Shown here piece after piece: positions 15,295-23,835 of a stretch of DNA of 64,000 bases (position 1 is the stretch's first letter; each line of letters begins with the position of its first letter). Made by a program: the position numbers and the translations under genes. Source of the DNA: an uncultured bacterium (GTDB taxonomy: Bacteria; Bacillota_I; Bacilli_A; RFN20; CAG-826); assembly GCA_949283025.1 (NCBI GenBank), contig CASDRB010000005.1:128347-192346 (forward strand), in the 5' to 3' direction. The notes under the pieces are model-generated. The model searched no databases and was not told the origin of the DNA. It was given only the letters and a program-made list of their open reading frames with translations.

Positions 15295-17376
15295 ATGAAA
15301 AAACTGTTCTATGTTCTGATTGTTCCGTTACTTCTATTAGCAGGGTGTACAACCACAAACACTTCCAGCAGTGAAACAACAAGCGAAGTGCCTACTACAT
15401 CAGAAGTAAAACCAACATCGATTGAGATTACATCTCCATCATCCCAAACAACCATCTTAGTCGGTGAAACATTGCAATTAAACGCTGCAGTTTCACCATC
15501 AGGAGCTTCACAAAGTGTTACCTGGTCTTCATCATCAGATGCATTAGCCACTGTCTCAAATAATGGTTTAGTTACCGCGGTTGCACCTGGAAACGTCATT
15601 ATCACTGCTAAATCAGTCATCGATACAAATATTAGCGGTGAATACGCCCTCATTGTTGAAGAGGCACCTGTCGTAGAAGTACCTCCAACATCTATCACTG
15701 TCACAGGTGAAACAACTGTTAAAGTTGGTGAAACAATTTCTTTAAGTATTAGTGTTTTACCAGAAAATGCGGTTGACACTGTGACTTGGGCAACATCAAA
15801 TGAAGAAATTGCTAGTGTTTCCAATCGTGGCGTAGTAAAAGGTATGGCAGAAGGAAGCGTTACTATCACTGCTACCTCAACTTTAGATACTAACGTCAAA
15901 GGAACATTAAACGTTTCTGTTGAAGAAGCCGATATTCCTGATCCAACCATCGATTGGGAAACAGTCGAATACACAACTCATGACGAATTCGTCAACATGG
16001 AAGCTGATGCACCAGTAAAAGTCAAAGGTGTCGTCACTGCAGTTTCTAATGTTAAAGATAATCAAATCAATTACTATATTCAAAATGGTACCGAAGGTTT
16101 TTATGTCTATGCTCAAAATGCGACATATTATCCAGTAGAAGTCGGTAAATCATATGAAATCGGCGGATTTTATAAATACTATTTCACAGGCACTCACGAA
16201 GTTGTTGATGTTGAATATTTTAAAGTATTAGAAGAAGATATCGTTGCCGAAATTAATGATTTAAGCGAAGTAAACATCGCTGCATTAGATGAAACTACTC
16301 CATTATATGGATCTTTAGTTAAAGGTGAAAAATTTGTTGTCACATCCGTACCAAGCAAAGTTACTTCATCATTTAATTTAGGTGTAACTTTAAATGGAAA
16401 TTCTCATACGATGCGCATTGATTCAACATTGATGTCTGATCAAGAATTTGAAGCTATTGGCGAAAGAGTTTCCGCCTTGCAAGTCGGTCAAACCTTTGAT
16501 TTAACAAAAGGAATTATGTCGGCTTATGGTTATGGAACACCAAAACCACAAATTTTAGTTTTAAGTGCTGATGATATCGTTGAATCTCAACTTACCCCAC
16601 AACAAAAAGTAGATTCTGTTAAAAATGCATTACATGTTAGAGAAAGCCTTGATAATACTGTAACACAAATCAGTTTGCCAACTACATTTGACGGGTTTGA
16701 TGGTGTTACTATCTCTTGGCAAACATCAAATGATGCATTAATTACAACTGCTGGTGTTGTCACTCATCCAGAACGTGATACGCTCGTTAAATTAACCGCC
16801 ACCATCGCTTGCGAAGATGTCAGCGAAGTTGTCGAATACAATGTCAATGTTTTAGCCAGCGACGATTCTTATTATTCAGTCGTCCACACCTTAGATTTAG
16901 AAGATGCTTTGCCAGCTGAACAATATGCTACATCCCCTTCTAAATCCGGATACGCTGAAGGCAATATCGATTTAGGAACACCTAACGCTACATGGATGTT
17001 AAGAAATGCCTTAATCGGTCAAGATACAGGTGATGTTAGAAATGGCGAATGGTCAATTCGTATTCAATCTTATCCTGATTCAACCTTAGACGATACTGGC
17101 CGCGTCGAATTAAAAGAAGATTTAAGCTTTAACACTGTTGAACTTCGAGTTTCTGCCTATGGTTCAGATCCATATGGAACTTATATCAATATTGCTTATT
17201 CTACAAATTCGGGCGAAACATTTGTTGATGTAATTAAAATCAAAATAGCTGAAAAAGCGTTGAATTTATATCGTGTTTCTTTACCTGAAACCGCCAATCG
17301 TGTATCTATTTATCAAACTGGTGCTACAGCAAGAACACGTGCCAATATCGACGATATTCGTTTGCTCAATGCATAA
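15295..17376 (+). CDS. Large lipoprotein with bacterial Ig-like (BIG2) domains
   Basis: The 693-residue product has a signal peptide and lipobox LAGC (C18), then a Ser/Thr linker. Two BIG2-type Ig-like domains follow at about 41-122 and 126-205 (VTWSSSSDALATVSNNGLVT and its second copy). Next come an OB-fold-like segment (about 215-320), another Ig-like stretch near 470-520, and a C-terminal beta-sandwich that may bind carbohydrate. It should sit on the outer membrane face as an adhesion or substrate-binding protein. AAAGGAG is eight bases before the ATG. It is 12 bases upstream of the MBL lipoprotein gene. Confidence 0.75.
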   Translation: MKKLFYVLIVPLLLLAGCTTTNTSSSETTSEVPTTSEVKPTSIEITSPSSQTTILVGETLQLNAAVSPSGASQSVTWSSSSDALATVSNNGLVTAVAPGNVIITAKSVIDTNISGEYALIVEEAPVVEVPPTSITVTGETTVKVGETISLSISVLPENAVDTVTWATSNEEIASVSNRGVVKGMAEGSVTITATSTLDTNVKGTLNVSVEEADIPDPTIDWETVEYTTHDEFVNMEADAPVKVKGVVTAVSNVKDNQINYYIQNGTEGFYVYAQNATYYPVEVGKSYEIGGFYKYYFTGTHEVVDVEYFKVLEEDIVAEINDLSEVNIAALDETTPLYGSLVKGEKFVVTSVPSKVTSSFNLGVTLNGNSHTMRIDSTLMSDQEFEAIGERVSALQVGQTFDLTKGIMSAYGYGTPKPQILVLSADDIVESQLTPQQKVDSVKNALHVRESLDNTVTQISLPTTFDGFDGVTISWQTSNDALITTAGVVTHPERDTLVKLTATIACEDVSEVVEYNVNVLASDDSYYSVVHTLDLEDALPAEQYATSPSKSGYAEGNIDLGTPNATWMLRNALIGQDTGDVRNGEWSIRIQSYPDSTLDDTGRVELKEDLSFNTVELRVSAYGSDPYGTYINIAYSTNSGETFVDVIKIKIAEKALNLYRVSLPETANRVSIYQTGATARTRANIDDIRLLNA

Positions 17377-17388
17377 TAGGTTTTAAAA

Positions 17389-18876
17389 ATGAAAAAGATT
17401 AAAAAAATTGTAGCGATTTTACTCTTTGCTAATTTATTAGCGCTTGGAGCATGCACAACCACACCATCTTCCTCAAATACAAATGATGATATATCAACAT
17501 CTTCTTCTACAATTGATGCTAGTGGATTAAGCATACAATTAGATGGACAAGATGTAAATGAAGCATCAGTTTATGTGGGTGAAAATATTACTTTAAAAGC
17601 CGTTGTTAATCCTTCAACGGCTTCTCAAAAAGTAACATGGACAACTTCAAGCGATGCTATTGCCATAGTAAATGATGGTGTTGTGACTGGCGTTTCTGAT
17701 GGAACAGCCATCATCAAGGCTACCACTGAAAATAACATATCTAAAAATGTCTTTGTCAAGGTTTCTACTAAACCAGGGCAAACTGGTGTTGGAAGCGGTT
17801 TATCACCCGATGATCCTATTTATATAGGCAATGAAGGAGAAGATGAACCTTTAGAAATTTATTTCATTGAAACAATGCGCATTTATTCTGATGCTATCTT
17901 TATTAAAAAAGGCAATGTCGAAATTTTAATTGACGCTGGATATGAAGAAGATGGCACTTATATTTCTTCTTTTATCGATGAACATTGTGAAGATGGAACA
18001 TTGGATGCTTTGATGTTATCTCACTCAGATGGCGATCATATTGATGGTCTAACCAATGCTTTACAAAATGTTGAAAACATTTCTTTGATGGTTGACTATG
18101 GTGGAATGAACAATGGTAAAGTTGGTCAAATTCGCACCAAATACATCGAAAATGGGATGCAATATCATTCAGCCTATGATTCGGTTAACTTCCTTAATGG
18201 TGGATCAAATTATTATTATTTGACGGATGATTTTTACTTCCAAGTTTTGGATACTAAAAACTATATTACCTCCACCGATACTAATGCCTCTAATCCTTCC
18301 TCTTTAGCTGTTATTTTCTATTATAAAGACTTTACATTCTTTACTGGTGGAGATTTAACAACAGCAAGTGAAGGTGATTTAATGAATAGTGAGATTCTTC
18401 CAGAAGTCACCTTATTTAAAGCCCATCATCATGGCTCACACGGATCTAATAGTCAATCATTTTTAAACGAAATTAATCCAAAATTTGTAGCGATTTCTGC
18501 TAGTCGTGCCAGCGGATATGGTAGACCTTGGACTGGTCCAAGTCAAAGCGATACTTATAATTTAGATGCTACGACTGGTCATCCAGCCGATGAAGCAGTT
18601 GAACGAATCTTTAAAGCGCCAAGAATTAGTGAAAATCACAACGTTTATTGGAACGCTATCAATGGAACTATGAAATTTACTACTTATGGCGAAGATGATT
18701 GCACTTTTGAAGGTTCTCCAACTCGCAAAGGATATTATGATTTGACCTTAACTGATGGAATCCCTGTTTGGAACAGCGAATTAAATGATTGGGAAAACAA
18801 GGTTACTGGCGAGGAAAATCTTAAATTCTGCGACACTAAAGCCTTTAAATTTAGAGGCTACGAATCATTTATCTAA
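17389..18876 (+). CDS. Lipoprotein with BIG2 domain and secreted ComEC-like metallo-beta-lactamase domain
   Basis: The 495-residue protein has a lipobox cysteine (C22), one BIG2 domain (about 45-125) and a metallo-beta-lactamase fold from about 150. The metal motif HxDxDH is visible as H212, D214, D216 and H217, followed by FTGGD and KAHHHGSHGS. These match the hydrolase domain of the DNA-uptake protein ComEC, here without its membrane channel. The domain would face the outside and could be a nuclease or phosphodiesterase. The substrate is not shown by sequence. It is co-transcribed with the 15295 gene and ends at a bidirectional terminator. Confidence 0.8.
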   Translation: MKKIKKIVAILLFANLLALGACTTTPSSSNTNDDISTSSSTIDASGLSIQLDGQDVNEASVYVGENITLKAVVNPSTASQKVTWTTSSDAIAIVNDGVVTGVSDGTAIIKATTENNISKNVFVKVSTKPGQTGVGSGLSPDDPIYIGNEGEDEPLEIYFIETMRIYSDAIFIKKGNVEILIDAGYEEDGTYISSFIDEHCEDGTLDALMLSHSDGDHIDGLTNALQNVENISLMVDYGGMNNGKVGQIRTKYIENGMQYHSAYDSVNFLNGGSNYYYLTDDFYFQVLDTKNYITSTDTNASNPSSLAVIFYYKDFTFFTGGDLTTASEGDLMNSEILPEVTLFKAHHHGSHGSNSQSFLNEINPKFVAISASRASGYGRPWTGPSQSDTYNLDATTGHPADEAVERIFKAPRISENHNVYWNAINGTMKFTTYGEDDCTFEGSPTRKGYYDLTLTDGIPVWNSELNDWENKVTGEENLKFCDTKAFKFRGYESFI

Positions 18877-18898
18877 TCCTTTGATTATATAATAAACA

Positions 18899-18930
18899 AA
18901 GACTGCATTACCGATGATGCAGTCTTTTTT
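18899..18930 (+). terminator. Bidirectional terminator between convergent genes
   Basis: A 10-bp perfect stem (AAGACTGCAT/ATGCAGTCTT) is followed by six T on the plus strand. On the minus strand it is followed by TTTGTTT, so it can also stop the convergent ABC transporter gene. Confidence 0.9.
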
Positions 18931-18950
18931 ATAATTATAAAAATAATTAA

Positions 18951-20990
18951 TTATCTTGCAATATTATTAGCGTTTTTAACATTTATTTTTGTTGCTGACA
19001 AAGTGGCGAATAACGAAATAATAAGGGACAATAATATCAACGGCAATAAAATTATTACAAACAACTGCCAATTAAAATAATTTAAAGGGGCGACAACTAG
19101 CATCAAATCGCTCATTAAATATATATTTAAATTATATATGCATATTAGATAGGGAATCATGGCAGTCAAAAAACAAATTAGCGAGATAAATACTGTTTGT
19201 ATTGAATTAACCAAAAATAACTCTGTTTTAGATAAACCAAGCAATTGTAATATTCTAATTTCATTAGCACTTTTATCCATAATTGTTTTTATTAATGCAA
19301 TAAATGAAATGATAGTAATTCCTAAAAAAACCAAAGAAATATATTCTAATAAAACACCTAAAGAGTTTTCAAATTCCTTCATGTTTCTTATCGAAGGGTC
19401 AACACGATGATATGATACGTATTCGTCGCCCATTTTGGCTAATTTAGTATTAAAATCATTAGTGTGTTTTACTAAAACACCACAATATTCGACATCCATT
19501 TTTTGACCAAACGCATCATAAGAGCACAATTCAATAAAATCAGTTTGATAAAAAAAGATATCATTATGCATTTCATATGTATCAATATAATATGTCATTT
19601 GTTTATGATCTAATCTATTTTCGTTTTTACTACCTAGAATAGGATAATTCGTATCATAAATTCCGACAATTTTTAAATCTATTTTCCTTTGGATAGTCAT
19701 ATAGCCCAAAGTAACATTTAATGTTTTATTATCAATAATATTTTGCAATTCTTCGCTAGAAAAATTATATTCATCTTCAATCCAGCCCAATTGAGCGCAT
19801 AAATGCACAGTTAATATCACTTCGTAAGTGTTATAAAATAAAGAATCTTTTGGAGTAGTTCCAAACAATGGATAATTTATCCATGTCATATATTTTTCAG
19901 AAAATGGCAATCCATAACTAATCGATGGTTTGTTAGGATTTCCATCCTCAGCTACAGTGTGAAGCGCTTCATCGTTGCCTAAAGGAATCACGTTTTCATC
20001 ACCGAAAACATCGCCGATAGCATTTAAATCATCATCATTTAATAATTGCACATCAAAATCAACAGTTTTCTTCCCAACTCCATAATAATTAGCGCCGGAA
20101 TTTATGACACACCTATTTTTTAAATCAATTTCATCATATGAAAGAATAGATGATGAAGTCATTGCAACCCCCACTGTTAAAAAAGTAGATATCATTAAAA
20201 AAATCAATTTGCCAACACCGCTTTTTAAAAACGAAAATGCAATCTTTATACTTCTAATCAATGGAAAACGATATGTTGACGCACTATCATCATTTACTGT
20301 TAGTTTATCAAATGCATCATTGATAGTATTATCTTGAGTTATATTGCCGTTTTTAATAAAAATAATACGGTCAGCATATGATTCCATCAATCTTTTATCG
20401 TGGCTAGCAACAACTACCAATCTTGATTTAGAAATATCTTTTAATAAATTAGCAATTTGAGTAGCGTTGTTTTCATCTAAATTGCCGGTAGGTTCATCGC
20501 ACACAATTATTTTAGAATGTTTAATTAAGGCTCTAGCAATTGCGATTCTTTGTTGTTCACCACCGCTTAATTCGCAAACTTTGCGTTCTAAAAACGACTC
20601 ATCCAAACCGACTTCTTTTAATATTTTAATAGCGTTGTCCAAATCAAATTTACTACCTTGTATTTCAATAGCGATTGCTAAATTATCTTTAACGGTATAA
20701 GTATTGATTAAATTGAAATCTTGATCGACAATACCAAAAACATGTTTTCTAAAATTTAAAACATCCTTGTCTTTGAATGTAGTTGTATCTTCATCATTAA
20801 TAAACAATTTGCCTTGAGAAGGTTTTAATTGCAAAGAAAGTAATTTAATAAACGTTGATTTTCCCGAACCAGATGATCCTTCCAATAAAACAAAACCGCT
20901 GTCAGGCAATGTTAAAGAAACATCATTTAAAGCTATAACATGACGTTTTTTAATCTTATAAATTTTAGAAATATGTTTAAAAGTAATCAT
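18951..20990 (-). CDS. ABC transporter, ATP-binding protein fused to FtsX-type permease (MacB-like)
   Basis: Residues 1-225 are an ABC ATPase of the LolD/MacB type, with Walker A GSSGSGKST at 38-46, the LSGGEQQRIAIARAL signature and DEPTGNLD Walker B. A transmembrane helix near 250 is followed by a large outside domain and three C-terminal FtsX helices. The 679-residue fusion resembles peptide or lipoprotein-handling transporters that export or sense antimicrobials. It abuts a putative secreted protein gene at 20991 with no gap, so the two probably work together. Confidence 0.85.
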   Translation of the reverse strand: MITFKHISKIYKIKKRHVIALNDVSLTLPDSGFVLLEGSSGSGKSTFIKLLSLQLKPSQGKLFINDEDTTTFKDKDVLNFRKHVFGIVDQDFNLINTYTVKDNLAIAIEIQGSKFDLDNAIKILKEVGLDESFLERKVCELSGGEQQRIAIARALIKHSKIIVCDEPTGNLDENNATQIANLLKDISKSRLVVVASHDKRLMESYADRIIFIKNGNITQDNTINDAFDKLTVNDDSASTYRFPLIRSIKIAFSFLKSGVGKLIFLMISTFLTVGVAMTSSSILSYDEIDLKNRCVINSGANYYGVGKKTVDFDVQLLNDDDLNAIGDVFGDENVIPLGNDEALHTVAEDGNPNKPSISYGLPFSEKYMTWINYPLFGTTPKDSLFYNTYEVILTVHLCAQLGWIEDEYNFSSEELQNIIDNKTLNVTLGYMTIQRKIDLKIVGIYDTNYPILGSKNENRLDHKQMTYYIDTYEMHNDIFFYQTDFIELCSYDAFGQKMDVEYCGVLVKHTNDFNTKLAKMGDEYVSYHRVDPSIRNMKEFENSLGVLLEYISLVFLGITIISFIALIKTIMDKSANEIRILQLLGLSKTELFLVNSIQTVFISLICFLTAMIPYLICIYNLNIYLMSDLMLVVAPLNYFNWQLFVIILLPLILLSLIISLFATLSATKINVKNANNIAR

Positions 20991-21947
20991 TTATAAAAAC
21001 CAAATATTGTTCATAAAACCTTTTTCATTTACATCTAGGCCGTCTTCAGAATAAACGTATGTAGAAATCTCAAAATATGGGCTATCAACAGGAAGAGTAA
21101 AAAAAGTTGTTTTAACGCCTGTAAATTTCAAAAAGTCATATTCCCAATTTTCATCATACCCCAAACTCCCAGAATTAAATTTTGTACAAGTGTAATTATA
21201 TTCAAAACATACTGTAAAATAAACTTTAAATTTTTGTCGAACACATGGTCTAAATTTTTTTGTTACATTACTATTATTTTCGTAATTGAATTCTCTATTA
21301 TAATTTAATTCTAAATTCAATGATGTTTCTTGATTTTGCTCAATAGTTGTTGCTATAGATCCGCCTACTTTCCAAGTTATTGAATTTTCATATTCGGTAC
21401 CAAAATTAAAAAAATCAAACGAAGTAGCTCGACCTCCGAGCGTCGTGCCATACGCTTGTGATATTTGCCAATAAAGTTCTGTGCTAATAGAGCTTGCTTC
21501 AGCTTTAAATACAGTATAGGAAGTATTTAAATTAATCTCAAAAGTAATAGAGTTTCCGGGCTCAACTGATTCAGGAAGTAATAAATCATATATGGGAGTG
21601 TCAATATAACTATCAAATGTATAAGTATTATATTGGTAAATAGGGAACGATTCATAAATTGGATTCTGCCAAGGAGCCCAATTAGATTTATATACAATAA
21701 AGTCATCATATTCAATAAAATCAGCATTCTCAACACTCGAAATATCTCCTAATTTCAAATCGAAACCATTAGAAAAAGAACGAACATTGTCATTATTCTC
21801 ATAACCTGATACATCATAATTTGTAATTGGCATTATATAAGGAGGATTAACGGGGCCAACTACAATACCTGGAGAAATTTGAAAATTTGGAACATTACTG
21901 AGCAAAGTTCCGCAAAAGAAAGAAACAAATGCAATATTAATAACCAT
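20991..21947 (-). CDS. Hypothetical secreted protein paired with an ABC/FtsX transporter
   Basis: The 318-residue product begins with a hydrophobic signal-like stretch and no lipobox. The mature part is rich in Tyr, Asn, Ser and Phe and looks all-beta. No family is recognised. The ABC/FtsX gene starts at the very end of this one. It may be a substrate, an accessory or a binding protein of that transporter. The start may be further downstream because no ribosome-binding site was found. Confidence 0.5.
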   Translation of the reverse strand: MVINIAFVSFFCGTLLSNVPNFQISPGIVVGPVNPPYIMPITNYDVSGYENNDNVRSFSNGFDLKLGDISSVENADFIEYDDFIVYKSNWAPWQNPIYESFPIYQYNTYTFDSYIDTPIYDLLLPESVEPGNSITFEINLNTSYTVFKAEASSISTELYWQISQAYGTTLGGRATSFDFFNFGTEYENSITWKVGGSIATTIEQNQETSLNLELNYNREFNYENNSNVTKKFRPCVRQKFKVYFTVCFEYNYTCTKFNSGSLGYDENWEYDFLKFTGVKTTFFTLPVDSPYFEISTYVYSEDGLDVNEKGFMNNIWFL

Positions 21948-22043
21948 AAGAAACTCTTGTTTATTATTTTAATATAAATACACTGATGAGGCAAGATCTC
22001 ACAAATTAATAACACGAAATAAATACTAAGTATTTATATCTAT

Positions 22044-22073
22044 AAAAAAGACATCTATTTTAACAAGATGTCT
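22044..22073 (-). terminator. Terminator after tRNA-Thr
   Basis: On the minus strand an 8-bp stem (AGACATCT/AGATGTCT) with a nine-base loop is followed by six T. It lies about 13 bases downstream of tRNA-Thr. Confidence 0.85.
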
Positions 22074-22085
22074 CGTAAATTCAGA

Positions 22086-22159
22086 TGGTGCCCCATCGCA
22101 GAATCGAACTACGAATAGATCCTTACCATGGATCCGTTATGCCATTTAACTAATGGGGC
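22086..22159 (-). tRNA. tRNA-Thr (GGT)
   Basis: The minus strand folds as a cloverleaf: acceptor GCCCCAT/ATGGGGC, anticodon stem GATCC/GGATC around loop ATGGTAA (anticodon GGT), T loop TTCGATT and an encoded CCA end. A promoter precedes it and a terminator follows, so it is a single-gene transcript. Confidence 0.93.
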
Positions 22160-22185
22160 ATCACTTGCTGTTGCAAGCAAAAGTA

Positions 22186-22214
22186 ATTATATAGATATTT
22201 AATAATAAATACAA
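22186..22214 (-). promoter_or_regulatory. Promoter of tRNA-Thr
   Basis: TTGTAT (22209-22214), 17 bases, and TATAAT (22186-22191) lie between rimO and tRNA-Thr on the minus strand. A small hairpin (CTTGC/GCAAG) separates the promoter from the mature 5' end. Confidence 0.7.
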
Positions 22215-22219
22215 TAATT

Positions 22220-23527
22220 TTATTTCTTTTCAATTACTTCTATTAATTCACCGCTCAAATCATAAATCAAAGCATTATTAATTTTAACTTTTACATAATC
22301 GCCATTTGATAGTTTTTGATGACTCGTAAACATGATTTGACCATCGATATCATCAGGGGCATTCCAATAACTTCTTAAAAGATAAAATTCACCTTTTTTC
22401 CCTATTACTAAACCATTCATTATCTCGCCGATATGCTTTTTATTTTTTTGATAAGAGATGTGGGATTGTGCTTTCATTACTTTATCTAAACGTTCTTTTT
22501 TCTTTTTTTCACTTATCTGACCCTTAAAATTATAAGAAGGCGTATCTTCTTCTTTTGAATAAGAAAAAGCCCCTAAGTGATCAAATTCAACTTCTTGCAT
22601 AAAATTAATTAATCGATCAACATCATCATTAGTTTCATTTGGAAAACCGACCATGACAGTTGTCCTTAAAATAGCGTTAGGAACTCTTGATTTTATTTTA
22701 TTAAATAAATCAAGTAAAAATTGTTTATCGCCGCGTCGATTCATGTCTTTTAAAATATGAGACTCGCTATGCTGAATAGGGATATCAAAATATGGCGTCA
22801 ATCGCTCTTCATTTTTAAATAAATCAATTAGTTCATCACTAATTTCATCAGGATATAAATACAATAGGCGGATATATTTAAATTCTTTAATTGTCAAAAT
22901 CTTTTTTAGCAGTTCCTCAATTTTAATTTGATGATATAAATCTAAACCGTATTTGGTGGTATCTTGGGCAATCAACACCAATTCTTTTATGCCTATATTT
23001 GCTAAATTTAAAGCTTCTTGATAGATATCATCAATTGTTCGAGAATGCAACGGCCCTCTAATTAAAGGAATAGCGCAATATGTGCAATTATTCGAACACC
23101 CTTCCCCAATTTTTAAATAAGCGCTAAAATCAGAAGTACTTATTGTCCTTTTTTGATAAGACAATTCTTCGTTTTCATTTGTTAAATTAGGAATAATTGT
23201 TTGCACCATTTTTTTAAAATGAGAATAATCATCAATTTTTATAAGTAAATCCATCTCCGGAATTTGTTTTTTTAATATTTCATAATATCGTTGAGCCAAA
23301 CAACCAGTCACAATAACTTTTTTATGATAGGTAAGCATTTCAAAAATTGTATCAATCGATTCTTTTTTAGCATCTAAAATAAAACCACAAGTATTGACGA
23401 TGATAATATCAGCTTGTTTTGGATCAACAGTGATTTGATAGCCACTATCAACAAAAAATTGCAAAATCATCTCGCTATCAACAAGATTTTTACAACACCC
23501 TAAAGATACAATACCAACTTTTGACAT
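22220..23527 (-). CDS. rimO: Ribosomal protein uS12 (aspartate) methylthiotransferase
   Basis: This radical-SAM enzyme adds a methylthio group to an aspartate of ribosomal protein S12. The UPF0004 domain has cysteines in SLGCCKN, NTCGF and TGCLA. The radical-SAM motif is CSNNCTYCAIP near residue 150. A C-terminal TRAM domain completes the 435 residues. The CGFILDAKKESID segment separates RimO from the tRNA enzymes MiaB and MtaB. The relative MtaB is at 37692-38951. It lies one base from the small membrane protein gene upstream. Confidence 0.94.
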   Translation of the reverse strand: MSKVGIVSLGCCKNLVDSEMILQFFVDSGYQITVDPKQADIIIVNTCGFILDAKKESIDTIFEMLTYHKKVIVTGCLAQRYYEILKKQIPEMDLLIKIDDYSHFKKMVQTIIPNLTNENEELSYQKRTISTSDFSAYLKIGEGCSNNCTYCAIPLIRGPLHSRTIDDIYQEALNLANIGIKELVLIAQDTTKYGLDLYHQIKIEELLKKILTIKEFKYIRLLYLYPDEISDELIDLFKNEERLTPYFDIPIQHSESHILKDMNRRGDKQFLLDLFNKIKSRVPNAILRTTVMVGFPNETNDDVDRLINFMQEVEFDHLGAFSYSKEEDTPSYNFKGQISEKKKKERLDKVMKAQSHISYQKNKKHIGEIMNGLVIGKKGEFYLLRSYWNAPDDIDGQIMFTSHQKLSNGDYVKVKINNALIYDLSGELIEVIEKK

Positions 23528-23528
23528 A

Positions 23529-23831
23529 TTAGCGTTTTTTTACAAATACGATAAGGTTATATAAAAATACAAAAATAGAAATAACAAATAAAATAATTTC
23601 ACTCGTATCTTTATAACCCCAATCGTTTAAAGGCAAATTAACAAAAACCAAAGATGTATATGCTACTAAAATAGCTGAACCAATAAGCATGAATAATCGA
23701 CACCAAAAACGCAATCGCGCGATTCTAAAAATTATTGCAGTTAAAAAAACTATTGCACAAATTATAATCAGTACTAATCCAACAATATAAATATTGGCAG
23801 TGTCGTTATTCATGGTGTTTAAAAAAAGCAT
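23529..23831 (-). CDS. Small three-helix membrane protein
   Basis: This 100-residue protein is almost wholly hydrophobic, with three predicted membrane helices at about 12-34, 41-63 and 73-95 and a basic C-terminus (VKKR). No family is recognised. It sits four bases below the ABC/FtsX gene and directly above rimO, so it is in the same transcript. A role with the transporter is possible but unproven. Confidence 0.6.
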   Translation of the reverse strand: MLFLNTMNNDTANIYIVGLVLIIICAIVFLTAIIFRIARLRFWCRLFMLIGSAILVAYTSLVFVNLPLNDWGYKDTSEIILFVISIFVFLYNLIVFVKKR

Positions 23832-23835
23832 AACT

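Noticed and set aside
15309..15974. 221-codon minus-strand reading frame inside the Ig-like lipoprotein gene
   Set aside because: It is antisense to a clear lipoprotein with signal peptide and repeats, and has no family features.
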